Below, in pieces: positions 11,737 to 21,761 of a DNA stretch of 64,000 nucleotides. How positions within the stretch are numbered: position 1 is the first letter of the stretch; every line of letters starts with the position of its first letter. Source of the DNA: Cryptomeria japonica (taxonomy: Eukaryota; Streptophyta; Pinopsida; Cupressales; Cupressaceae); the NCBI RefSeq assembly GCF_030272615.1, contig NC_081408.1, positions 61,996,614 to 62,060,613 on the forward strand, given 5' to 3'. The translations under genes were made by a program, and so were the position numbers. The notes below the pieces were generated by a model. The model saw only the letters and a program-made list of their open reading frames with translations, did no database searches and was not told the DNA's origin.

Positions 11737-12195
11737 TGTTGGATTTTGCCAAGATCAAGGGCACAATGAAAAGCATAAAAGAGACAATAGAATGACAAGA
11801 ACAAACTGTATTCTCATCAATATAAAAATGATCAACTGGATTAACCAATACAATGAATAGAGGCCTGCTTATATAGGCAAGGCCATATGGATGTATGAGC
11901 ACACAAATATGACATGTGGCTCAATGAGAAACAAGGGTAGGTAGGAGAAATAATATAATATTCCACATGAGGTGGATCACCCACCGAAGGTGGAATTATC
12001 ATTCCACAATAAGTGGATATGATAGTGTAATAACAAGATCAACACCATAAGAGGTGGAATTTCTCCTACACACACTATCCCAATGTGACACAAACACCCA
12101 AGTGTCTCATATCCAAACTACTATAAAATGCATTATCCTAAGTTAATTTAAGTAAGTGTAATAATATCCATAATGAATATTTATTTACACCAACA
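11737..12195 (-). repeat. Cop1 3' LTR
   Basis: 459-bp LTR; in sense it starts TGTTGGTGTAAAT and ends AAAATCCAACA. It is about 21 bp shorter than the 5' copy because one unit of a GTAGGTAGG-flanked repeat is missing near 11935-11945. Confidence 0.93.
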
Positions 12196-12206
12196 CCCCC
12201 CCTTAA
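12196..12206 (-). promoter_or_regulatory. Cop1 polypurine tract
   Basis: Plus-strand CCCCCCCTTAAG, i.e. a sense tract CTTAAGGGGGGG directly upstream of the 3' LTR. It primes plus-strand synthesis in reverse transcription. Confidence 0.8.
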
Positions 12207-12465
12207 GTACAACTTAGGGGAATGAAGACTCAAGTCAACAAATGCAAGATGGGTCCCGGCTACTAGGCCATGATAGGTACCCATGTACAAAATGCAAATG
12301 CAAGCAAAACTATGCAATGCAGTCTCTCACAAACGGAGAAAGGGAGAAAACCCAGTGGGAAAAAACTCCCCCCCAAAAGAGAGATGAATGTACAAAAGAA
12401 GCTCAAAGAAGAAGGACAAAACCTCAAAGAGGAAAAAGTCCCCCCCATAAGAGAGGAAGGAGAAG

Positions 12466-15400
12466 TCAGCTGACCCCCCCTAATGACACATCCCGCACCC
12501 CCAAGAGAGCTCGCAACTGCTGGAACTTACTCTCAGTGAAAGGTTTGGTGAATATGTCAGCAACCTGCTCTGCTGTAGGACAATACTGCAAATCAATGAC
12601 CTACTCCTAGATGAGCTCTCGGATATAGTGCATATGAATCTCGATGTGTTTGGTCCGCTGGTGCTGGATCGGGTTCTTCGAGATGGCAATAGCACTTTGA
12701 TTGTCGCAATGTAGGACTGTCAGCCGTGGAGTGGTGAAACCAAACTCTATGAGAATCTGCTGAAGCCAAGAGGTCTCAGTTGCTGCGTTAACAACACCTT
12801 GATACTCAGCCTCAGTCGAAGAGAGAGCAATAGCATGTTGCTTCTTGCTCTACCAACAAATGGGGCCAGAATCAAGGTGAAAACTATAACCAGAAGTAGA
12901 CTTACGATCAATGAGATCGCCAGCCCAATCGGAGTCTGTGTAACCAACCAAGCGAAGTCCTGTGCCTGCGGCAAAGTGAATCCCATAGTGAGGTGTACCC
13001 TAGATGTAATGTAGAATGCGTTTGGTGGCTTTCTAATGAAGCTCATGTGGTTCCTGCATGAAGCGGGAAACCATGCCAACTGCAAATGAAATATCAGGGC
13101 GTGTATGAGTCAAGTAGATGAGACTACCCACAAGCTGACGATACAAAGTGGCATCAACTAGTGGAGAAGAACACTAAGCCTCAAGCTTGACTCCTGAAAG
13201 AAAGGGAGTCGGGGCAGGCTTACAATCAGCCATATGAAAGTGTGCAAGTAGATCAAGAGCATACTTGGGCTGTGATAGAGTAATCCCGGAAGGTGACTAT
13301 GAAATCTCTATCCCGAGAAAGTAGTGCAAAAGACCCAAGTTAGTCATAGAAAATCTGTCATGCAAAGCAGATTTGACCCTGCTAATGATGGATGAAGTAC
13401 TCCCTATAATGATCAAGTCATCAACATAGAGCACAAGTATCAAGTGAGAGTCATCCTATCGCAAAATGTAGACATTCGGATCGAAATGACACCTGGTGAA
13501 ACCTGCAGAGAGAAGAAAGGAATCCATCTTGGCATACCAAGCCCTGGGGGCCTGCTTAAGGCCATAGAGAGATTTCCTTAGTCTGCAAACCAAGGAAGTA
13601 TCCTGGATGAAACCCTGTGGCTGCTCCATATAAATCTCCTCATCAAGATCACCATGAAGAAAGGCACTCTTCACATCCATCTGATGTACAACCCAACCAT
13701 GAGCTGCAGCAATAGCAAGTGTCAAACGAATGGAGTTCATCTTAGCTACGGGTGCAAAGGTCTTAGTATAGTCAACACCTGCAACCTACAAGAAACCTTT
13801 TGCAACAAGCCGAGCCTTATACTTATCCACACTACCATCCACCACAAACTTGGTCCAATAGATCCACTTACATCGAACCATCTTTCTCCCCTTAGGGAGA
13901 TGGACTAGATCCCATGTGTTGTTCCTCATCAAGGAACTATACTCTTGCTCCATAGCTTGGTCCCACTCAGGAACCCCTGATGCTTCCCTAAATGTCTATG
14001 GATCGGAAGTAGTAGCAATGAATGCATGTGGAAGATCTTGATGTTGTGATCGAGTTCTCCATGTATCCAAAGGATCCCCAACAAGAGAACCTGTGGACTC
14101 AAGTGTCTGTCGAGCCCAATGAGGTCTAGGTGGAGGTGGAGAACGAGGCTCCTCAACTGCAAGTGGACCCTGCGGAGGTGTAACCCTGCGAGTTGGAGTT
14201 GAGGGAGTCTCATCATCTGAATCACTAACATCACTATCCACAATGGAGGAAGGTGGAGGAGGTAGAGAGGCTAAGCTAGGAGAGCTTTCCTCAAAGTGAA
14301 CACTCCTCTCAATGAATACCTCATGTGTCTCTAGATCCATCAATCTGTATGCCTTAACACCCTCAGGATATCCAACAAATATGCAAGGTCGACTCTGAGG
14401 TTCCAATGCCTTGCATTTCTGTGGAGGTATGCGAGCCCATGCTGGACACCCAAAGACTCTGAAATGTCTCACAATCGGTTTCCTACCAGCCCAAGCTTCA
14501 AAAGGAGTAATACCTTGTAAAGCTTTGTGAGGAACCCGATTCTGGATGTGTGTGGCACAACTGATAGCCTCAGCCCAAAAGGCGGGATCAAGAGAACGTG
14601 CATGAATCATACAGCTAGCCATTTCTTTGAGGGTTCTATTCTTGCGTTCTACAACCCCGTTCTACTGTGGAGTGTATGCAATAGAATGCTGAAGATCAAT
14701 CCCCTCAAATGTACAAAAATCCTCAAGTCTCTTGTTCACATATTCCCTGCCATTATTTGTACGAAGAATCTTGACCACTTTCCCTGATTGCTTCTCCACA
14801 CGAGTCTTGAAGTCCTGAAATCTGTCAAATACTTCACTCTTATGAATGAGAAAGTAGACCCAAGTGAAGTTGGAGTAGTCATCAATGAAGCTAAGAACAT
14901 AGCGGGCCTTACTAAATGAAGGTGCTAGAAATGGACCTGCTACATCACTGTGAACAAGTTGAAGAACTTCCAAAGCTCTCCAAGTTTTCTCTTTATCAAA
15001 TTTCTCTTCAGGATGCTTGCCCATAGAACAACCTGAACATACACCCTTTGAAAAGCTGATTCGAGGAAGACCTGTGACCATGTCTTTAGTGCTGAGCTGC
15101 TAAAGATAGCGGTAGTTGAGGTGACCAAACCACTCATGCCATAGCTTACTTTCTAAATTTGAATGAGTAAGCAAGGCCCTAGAAGGTGAACTTGGCACAA
15201 AGTGGGAGAATGAATAAAGCCTTGAGTTGTCATTGACTTGTCCCACTGCTACCAAGGCATCATCATCAAGTTCCTTTACCACAACTGAATCTGGTGTAAA
15301 CTCAACCTTTTTCCCATTCCCATAGTGAGTGATTTGGTAGATGGAGAGAAGGTTGGTAGACAAGTTAGGAACATAGAGAACATTCTCAAATGTTCCATCA

Positions 15401-16533
15401 TCCATGTCAACTGAACCTTTCCCTTCAACCTCTACTTGTATGTCATCACCTATGTAAATGTGAGGTACCTTAGATGGCTCCAATGAAGAAAACTGCTCCT
15501 TTGTAGAACCCATGTGATATGAGGCACCCGAGTCAAGTATCCATTGCTGTGAAGAACCTATTGTAGCCACAAATGCTTGCCCTTTTCCCTTAGACTGTGA
15601 GGAAGAAGAAGAAGATGAATCCTTCTTTGTGTAGGTGGATGGCAAGTTGATGTTGTTTTTCTTGAGAAGATTGGTTAACTCATCAACTTGCTTTGCATGG
15701 CATCGATGCTCATCATGACCATTCTTTTTGCAATATGCACAAGTTGGTTTATCCTTCTTAGGTGGTGTCCCCTTCTTGGAAGAGGATTGAAAATTGCCTT
15801 GTGATGGAGAGGATGATTGTCCCTTTTCCTGTTGTGGTTGAGACTTAGATTGCTTCTTCTTCTTGTTGGAATCTTTGCCTTGACTTCCTTGATTTCCTTG
15901 ATTTGCTACCAAAGCCTTGGACTTTGAAGACTTGAGAAACCCCATGTTCAACAACTTAGATTGTTCCAATATCAACATTTCTGTGAAAGCATCAAAAGAA
16001 GGCATAACATAAGAACTCCCCATTGTCAAACGATGAGTTTGGAAGCTAGATACAAATGCTGCATATTCTGGTGCAAGCTTATCCAACAAATTGAATATCA
16101 ATTGATCATCCTTTTTGTCAATTCCACAATCCTTTAGCTTTGCTTTTAGCTCATTTGCTTTGGTTACATAATCTTGGATTGTATCAAAATTCTTGGGATC
16201 TAAGTTGGTGAGCTCATTATCAATTTGATACCCTCTGATTTCATCAACTTGTCCATACAATTTCTGAAACATATCCCAATCCTCCTTGATTGTTCACTTC
16301 TCAATGTGGAAAATGAGGTCATCTGATACATACTTGCGTAAGTTTCCAAGAGCCATGCAATTCTTTGTGAGCCATTCTAATTGAGCATTTGGATCAGCCT
16401 TAGGATCAGGTGGTGCTATTATTGTTCCATCTATGTAGTGTGTGAGACCTTTTTCCATTAGTTTACTCCATACTTTAATTTTCCATGATGCATAATTATG
16501 TTGAGTTAATGGTGGAAACTTATTAGGACTCAT
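12466..16533 (-). pseudogene. Cop1 gag-pol polyprotein, broken
   Basis: Copia gag-pol of about 1,350 codons from the ATG at 16533 (MSPNKFPPLT) to a TGA at 12466. In order: gag N-terminal domain; CCHC knuckle CAYCKKNGHDEHRC (about 15730-15690); protease DSGASYHM (about 15520); GAG-pre-integrase and integrase zinc region (WHEWFGHLN, CSGCSMGKH); integrase core with HSD (about 14960); RT with MDVKSAFLHGDL and YVDD (about 13410); RNase H ending with DIFTKPF. In the core the second catalytic Asp is Asn (TNNGREY, where Cop2 has TDNGTEY), so integrase would be dead even without the stops. In-frame stops lie near 16294, 15098, 14660 and 13455. Likely product: virus-like-particle proteins and replication enzymes. 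Confidence 0.9.
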
Positions 16534-18070
16534 TGCAACAAGAATGGAAAGAGTACAAAGAGAGGCACAATCACACAAGACACCCCCCCAAATTCACTCA
16601 ATCAAGGAACCCCCCCCAAATGTGATGATTTGGGCACTTTATAAGTAGTGCGTATACAATGGGCCACTTGCAAAAAATGGCAAAGTGGACTTCTGATTTA
16701 CAATTTTACAACTGCCTCAATAAGGCCAAAAGAGACTCAAACTGATAATGCAAGAGATCTAACTAAGATCCAAACAATTTACAAGTACCTAATAGGCCAA
16801 ATAAGACCAATATCTGAAAGTACAATTTTCACTCAAAATCTCTAAAATCTGATCATAGATTCTGAAAGTAGATGAAAAAATAAGCACTTTAAAAAAAACG
16901 GCACCTGAAAAGGAGGTCGTATGAGCTCAAACGAGGCCTTTGAAGTTGCAGAATTGAGGATTGGACAGGTATAGCTGAGAGAATCCAAAAATTCCAAAAA
17001 ACCTGTGCATCAAAATCAGAAAATAACCACACCACTGCGAAGATCACGAAATTTTAGCCCATTTCAAAACAAATTGCACCAAAAAAGGAGCAAAAATGAG
17101 CAAGATATGGCCTTCCAAAGTTGGACTGCAAAACTGAAAAGCCCAATGGAGAGGGGTTAAAATTTTTCAAAAAATGCTGATGTGGCGCTGATGTCAGCAA
17201 AACACTGTGTTAAATTTGATGGCTGTATGACCATCACGAAAACTTTGCCTCCCTGCTGACTATGCGTCCGTACTGTACGTACTGCTGACTGTGTCTCTGA
17301 CTGTGCAGGCCGTACGGATGATGTGGCACTATACGGACTGTTTGCGTGTTGCAGTGACTGGATAGGCCGTACTGTCTACGTGGCGTTGTACGGAGGCCTA
17401 TTTTCGAGCCACGTGGCTGACGCGGCGGGGTCCTGTGGCTGATGCTGTGCCTGCATGTTGGTTGGGTCAAGAGGGCATTGCCGGAAGTCTAGGTGGTGCC
17501 AGGAGTCTTAGGGATGCCGGAGCCGGTGGACGGGGGAGGCGTCGGCGTTTGGAGATCCCGGCGTGGGCAGCGGTGGCGGTGGACTTCGGCGGCGGGAGGA
17601 GCTTCACAGCAGCGGGAGGAGAAACCGAGGTGGCCGGGAGAAACTGAGGCGTGGGCACGACATTCGGTGGCGGTCTGCACTGCTCAGAGGTACGGCACCC
17701 TACAAAACCTCCGCACAGAGGTACTTTGTACGGGGGGGTCTGCGGACCCCCAAACAATTTTCTTTTTTTTCGAATTTTTTGATTTTTTCGAAATTTTTGA
17801 AAAATATTTTTGAGAAAAAGAAGAACAAAATTTTTTTTTTTCTGAAAAATAATAATAAATCTGAAAATCCGTACTATATAGCAAAATTGGGAAAAAAAAA
17901 TTTCTCACCAAAATAGGTCGACTTTATAGTCGAAATTTATGGAAATGGCCTCCCGGATTCAACGGTGATGTCCAAATCGCTGTATGATGCCTCCAAAAAA
18001 TGAAGATCCCCAAATCCGAAAATAGAAGCCTTCCATGATGTCTCCAAAAACTAATCAACGAAGCCCCAAT
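16534..18070 (-). other. Cop1 5' leader between primer site and gag
   Basis: Untranslated leader of about 1.5 kb. It contains a GC-rich block at about 17240-17710, unlike the AT-rich surroundings, and a poly-A/T-rich block at about 17755-17900. Open frames here are shadows of base composition. Cop2 has the same arrangement at 25782-27163. Confidence 0.7.
17734..17751. promoter_or_regulatory. Candidate leader hairpin in Cop1
   Basis: Perfect inverted repeat: GGGGGTC, loop TGCG, GACCCCC. The same seven-pair stem with a different loop (TATG) occurs at the equivalent place in Cop2 (26763-26780). A role in RNA dimerisation or packaging is a guess from its place in the leader. Confidence 0.5.
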
Positions 18071-18083
18071 AGCTCTGATACCA
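18071..18083 (-). promoter_or_regulatory. Cop1 primer binding site (initiator Met tRNA)
   Basis: Sense TGGTATCAGAGCT directly next to the 5' LTR end at 18084. Confidence 0.9.
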
Positions 18084-18563
18084 TGTTGGATTTTGCCAAG
18101 ATCAAGGGCACAATGAAAAGCATAAAAGAGACAATAGAATGACAAGAACAAACTGTATTCTCATCAATATAAAAATGATCAATTGGATTAACCAATACAA
18201 TGAATAGAGGCCTGCTTAGATAGGCAAGGCCATATGGATGTATGAGCACACAAATATGACATGTGGCTCAATGAGAAGCAAGGGTAGGTAGGAAATAGGT
18301 GTGGGTAGGTAGGAGAAATAATATAATATTCCACATGAGGTGGATCACCCACCGAAGGTGGAATTATCATTCCACAATAAGTGGATATGATAGTGTAATA
18401 ACAAGATCAACACCATAAGAGGTGAAATTTCTCCTACACACACTATCCCAATGTGACACAAACACCCAAGTGTCTCATATCCAAACTACTATAAAATGCA
18501 TTATCCTAAGTTAACTTAAGTAAGTGTAATAATATCCATAATGAATATTTATTTACACCAACA
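18084..18563 (-). repeat. Cop1 5' LTR
   Basis: 480-bp partner of 11737-12195, with an extra ~21-bp unit near 18285-18305. Cop2's LTRs carry a similar longer form, so the short 3' copy of Cop1 has probably lost it. Confidence 0.93.
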
Positions 18564-19497
18564 CTACTTGATAGCCACCACCACCCGACTAATGGTCATA
18601 GGCATTATACCAGTTTGGATTCTGGCTCATAGATGATTTAAGAAAACTCCTTGAGTCCTTTGGGGATATCTCACAGTGTTGTGCATAACATACCTACATT
18701 CAAATGCTCTATGCCCAAACTTGTTGCATGCATAATAGTTTCCATTGAATCTATTGGATCTAGGCTTATTGTTTAGAAAATAAGGAAAATTATTGTAGGC
18801 CTTATTTCTACACATATTAGTAGTATGTCCTTACAATAAAAGAAAATGGGTTTAAACTTTTTCTTACCTTTATCCTTTGATGTCGGTTGCTTCTTTGATG
18901 CTCCATCTTTTCTTCCAGAGGTCTCACCTTCCTCATAATTGAAAAAACCAAGTCCAATGGTATTCTTTACCGGTTTTGCTGATTCAAGCTTTTGTTCTAG
19001 CTTAACAATACTCTTATTGAATTTGGCAAGTATTTCCTTTGACTCAGTGAGTTCCTTGGATAGCATTGGATTCCTTTAGGGTTGCATTCTCAGAAATAGC
19101 CATGTTTAGTTCATCTTGCATTTCTTTTTTTCCACTTTACTCTCTTGGAGATGAGTGGTAAGGGCACTGATTTCTTGCTTCAACTTAGAGATCTCATTAT
19201 CTTTATCTTTTACCAGGTCTTCAGCTATCCTCCAGTTCTCAAGCTCTTGACACATTCTGATAGTCAGTCCTTCCAATTCCCTTATCAGGTATTAGATTCA
19301 TTTAGTTTTTCAACTTCTTCAACTAGGGCTTCCATTTCTGCTTCATCAGAAGAACTATTTTCAGTGAGATCCATCAGTTTTTCATCATGCTCTCTTCTTT
19401 TTGCCAGTGAGGCCTTATATTTGACTTTGAGTTCATCAAAGGCTTTCTCAGTCTGAGTGAGACGATGAGTAAGTTCCCTTATAGTGTATTCCTCCAT
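18564..19497 (-). pseudogene. A2 ORF1, N-terminal part
   Basis: Starts at the ATG at 19497 (MEEYTIRELTHRLTQ) and encodes the Lys/Glu-rich coiled coil and first knuckles of the family A gag-like protein. The first knuckle has Phe in place of the first Cys; the second is YYACNKFGHRAFEC, where Tyr replaces the first Cys. The frame is lost near 19290 and again near 18790. It continues across Cop1 at 11736. This copy gives the ORF1 start for family A. Confidence 0.78.
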
Positions 19498-19531
19498 ATC
19501 TCCTTACAAGTGGTTAAAATTATAGAAAGGT

Positions 19532-19545
19532 TGGCTTTGATACCA
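19532..19545 (-). promoter_or_regulatory. A2 primer binding site
   Basis: Sense TGGTATCAAAGCCA, one transition from the initiator-Met tRNA match, 2 bases inside the 5' LTR end at 19548. Confidence 0.85.
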
Positions 19546-19547
19546 AT

Positions 19548-20691
19548 TGATGAATACTAAAAGGGGGGGGGTGCTAAATTAGTATACCAAAAAATACTGA
19601 ACTTAAACTCTTAAACAATTTAGCAGTTAACTAGTATAACAGATTTACTAACAAACCAGTTATGACAAATGCAAACCAAACAACAAATAAAGAATTCACT
19701 CACAAGAGCACAATCACCATAACAAAAGAGGTTTTGACATGGAAACCCAAATGGGAAAAACCACAGTAAGAAGAAACTCACAAGTAACTATTTGTAGAAT
19801 AGAAACCAGACTGGTTAAGGTCATACAATGTTCTTCACCAGAACAGATCCTATTAGGAATCTAGATCTCTATTGGGAGATAAGTCATGTTAAAGACTACC
19901 TTGGGAGAGGATTTCAGATTCACAGATGTGAACCACCTTGTTAGAGGATTTACAAAGGCTTTTCCAGGCCTACCCGGTTAAGGGTTTCAGACTTGTCAAA
20001 GATATGAGTAATCAACAAGTAGATGATCTAGATACTAGCATAGTATGCTTGGTTAGATCCTTGATAGATCATTGTTAATGCACATTTAGCATTACTTCAG
20101 TCTTCAATATCTTCACACTTTGTTTCTTCACATAGACCTAATCTTCTTTTCTATGATCGTACATGCATAAACCCTCATGCACTGCTAAAAACCCCTATCA
20201 ACAACTAAAACCCTAGACATGATATCCTTATAAAGGAATTTGATTTCATGTCGGTCCAATAGGATTACATTACAATTTCCTAGGTTTAGTGCATCTAGAC
20301 ACATCTGGTAACGTGACACAAAATCACCGCCAAAGTGTCGGTGGATGGTAACTGATCATAGAGTAATACCGTTTCATTACCAATTACTAGTTCATACATT
20401 TTACCAATTACCGGTTTGTCATAATGAAGACTGGAAAAATGTTAACTATCACTTTGTTCCTTTGTACCGCTTTGGGATCCTCGAACTGCTTGAGGTCTTT
20501 GTACCACTTTGGGTCTTCAATCAGTTTGTGACTGGTAAACACCTTCTGCAAAACACCGATAGTCTAAAGACTATAATACATAATACCAGTTGGAACAATT
20601 GCCGGTTGAGCATAACTCACACATAGGAAAGTGATCATAAAACAAGTGTGTGTCCATCAATGACAATCCCAACATCATCAAAATTCCAACA
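19548..20691 (-). repeat. A2 5' LTR
   Basis: 1,144-bp family A LTR, alignable along its length with 483-1603 and 7039-8174 but more diverged. It has the same terminal G run (near 19562), GGGAAAAACC module (near 19752) and scattered CCGGTT motifs. The right end is TTCCAACA at 20691. Confidence 0.9.
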
Positions 20692-20696
20692 AATCT

Positions 20697-20980
20697 TGAG
20701 TTAAACCATAAACATTTGTCTAGAACACCACAAGATAGTCTATACTGTACCAAAATAGTTTATCAATGCACAAAAGTGAAAGGTAAATTAGGGAGAGGCA
20801 CTACAGATATGCCTCCTAGAGTTCATCTACCTATCCATCCATTAGTGAGACTGTCACCTTTTATGATGTCTCTACCACCCCATTACCACCTCTCAACATG
20901 TGAATAATTTAAAATTTTCAAAGGGTTGATAAAATATTCCTAATGATTTTTAAAAAATTGTTTAGTTTCCACGAAGTGGT
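20697..20980 (-). pseudogene. LINE piece 4: end of RNase H domain and tail
   Basis: Continues the RNase H frame of 47752-48226 once element B and one GTGGT copy are removed: the peptide NEET runs on into SWKLNNF here. Further motifs resembling the C-terminal RNase H of plant L1 elements follow (HMLRGGNGVVE, in-frame stops present). The LINE then runs into the A2 insertion at 20692-20696 and leaves the window. Confidence 0.8.
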
Positions 20981-21044
20981 TGCTACGATAACCGGTGAAC
21001 AACTAAGAGGGGGGGATGAATCAGTTGTTGACAAATTATGAAAC
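20981..21044 (-). repeat. B 3' LTR, outer fragment
   Basis: First 64 bases on the plus strand (the sense end of the LTR), homologous to 39648-39711, including the seven-base G run near 21011. Cut by Cop2 in the conserved ATTATGAAAC. Confidence 0.9.
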
Positions 21045-21494
21045 TGTGAGATTTGGTCAAGATCAAGGCCACAATGAAAAGTATAAAAGAGAAAGAAAAG
21101 AATGACAAGAACAAACTATATTCTCATCAATATGCAAATGATCAACTAGATTAACCAATACAATAAATATAGGCCTTCTTATATAGGCAAGGCCATATGG
21201 ATGTACGAGCACACAATCATGACATGTGGCTCAATGAGAAACAAGGGTAGGTAAGAAATAATAGGGGTAGGTAGGAGAAATATTATAATATTCCACAAGA
21301 GGTGGATGACCCACTGAATGTGGAGTGTAACAACAAGATAAGACCACAAAAGGTGGAATTTCTCCTACAAGTTACATCCCTATGTGCACACTTCCCTAAG
21401 TGTCTCAAATCCAAACTATGAAGAGATGCATTATCCTAAGTTAACTTAAGTAAAGTGTAATGATATCCATGATGAATATTTATTTACACATACA
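21045..21494 (-). repeat. Cop2 3' LTR
   Basis: 450-bp LTR beginning TGTGAGATTTGGTCAAG on the plus strand; aligns with Cop1's TGTTGGATTTTGCCAAG. It is followed by a seven-base C run and CTAAG, the polypurine tract. Confidence 0.92.
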
Positions 21495-21761
21495 CCCCCC
21501 CTAAGTGCAACTTAGGGGAATGAAGACTCAAGCCAACAATGTAAGATGGGTCCCGACTACTAGGCCATGATAGGTACCCATGTACAATATGCAAAATCAA
21601 GCAAAACTATGCAATGCAATCTCTCACAAATGGAGAAAGGGAGAAAATCTAGTGGGAAGAAACTCACCCCCAAAAGAGAGATGAATGTACAAAAAGACTC
21701 AAAGAAGAAGGATAAAACCTTAAAGAGGAAAAAGTCCCCCCCATAAGAGAGGAAGTTGAAG

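Larger units (their letters stand above)
11737..18563 (-). mobile_element. Cop1: full-length Ty1-copia retrotransposon in A2
   Basis: 6.8 kb element with a perfect duplication CTACT (11732-11736 and 18564-18568). In sense order: 5' LTR 18084-18563, primer site abutting the LTR, a leader of about 1.5 kb with a GC-rich section, a gag-pol frame 16533-12466 in copia order (gag, protease, integrase, RT, RNase H), polypurine tract and 3' LTR 11737-12195. Cop2 (21045-27626) is the same family. Multiple stops make it non-coding now. Confidence 0.95.
1..20691 (-). mobile_element. A2: pol-less LTR retrotransposon, host copy, 3' LTR outside window
   Basis: Minus-strand family A element inserted in the LINE. 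Its 5' LTR is 19548-20691. Its interior is 18564-19547, 8175-11736 and 1-482, split by Cop1 and A1. The 3' LTR lies left of the window, so only the right-hand target copy (AATCT, 20692-20696) is visible. The three interior pieces run in the same order as A1's interior and are homologous to it. At the A1 insertion the ORF2 frame joins cleanly when one AGATG copy is removed. No protease, integrase or RT motif is present. Being the host, A2 is older than A1 and Cop1. Confidence 0.88.

Noticed and set aside
12242-13014. Plus-strand open frames over Cop1 RNase H
   Set aside because: Antisense of the RNase H coding region; the minus strand has the DNQSA-type motifs in order.
17435-17916. Gly/Arg-rich open frames on both strands
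   Set aside because: GC-rich leader of Cop1; no conservation of frame with Cop2 and no domain.
20697-20980. Unique host sequence between A2 and B
   Set aside because: The translated minus strand continues the LINE RNase H, so it is LINE sequence.
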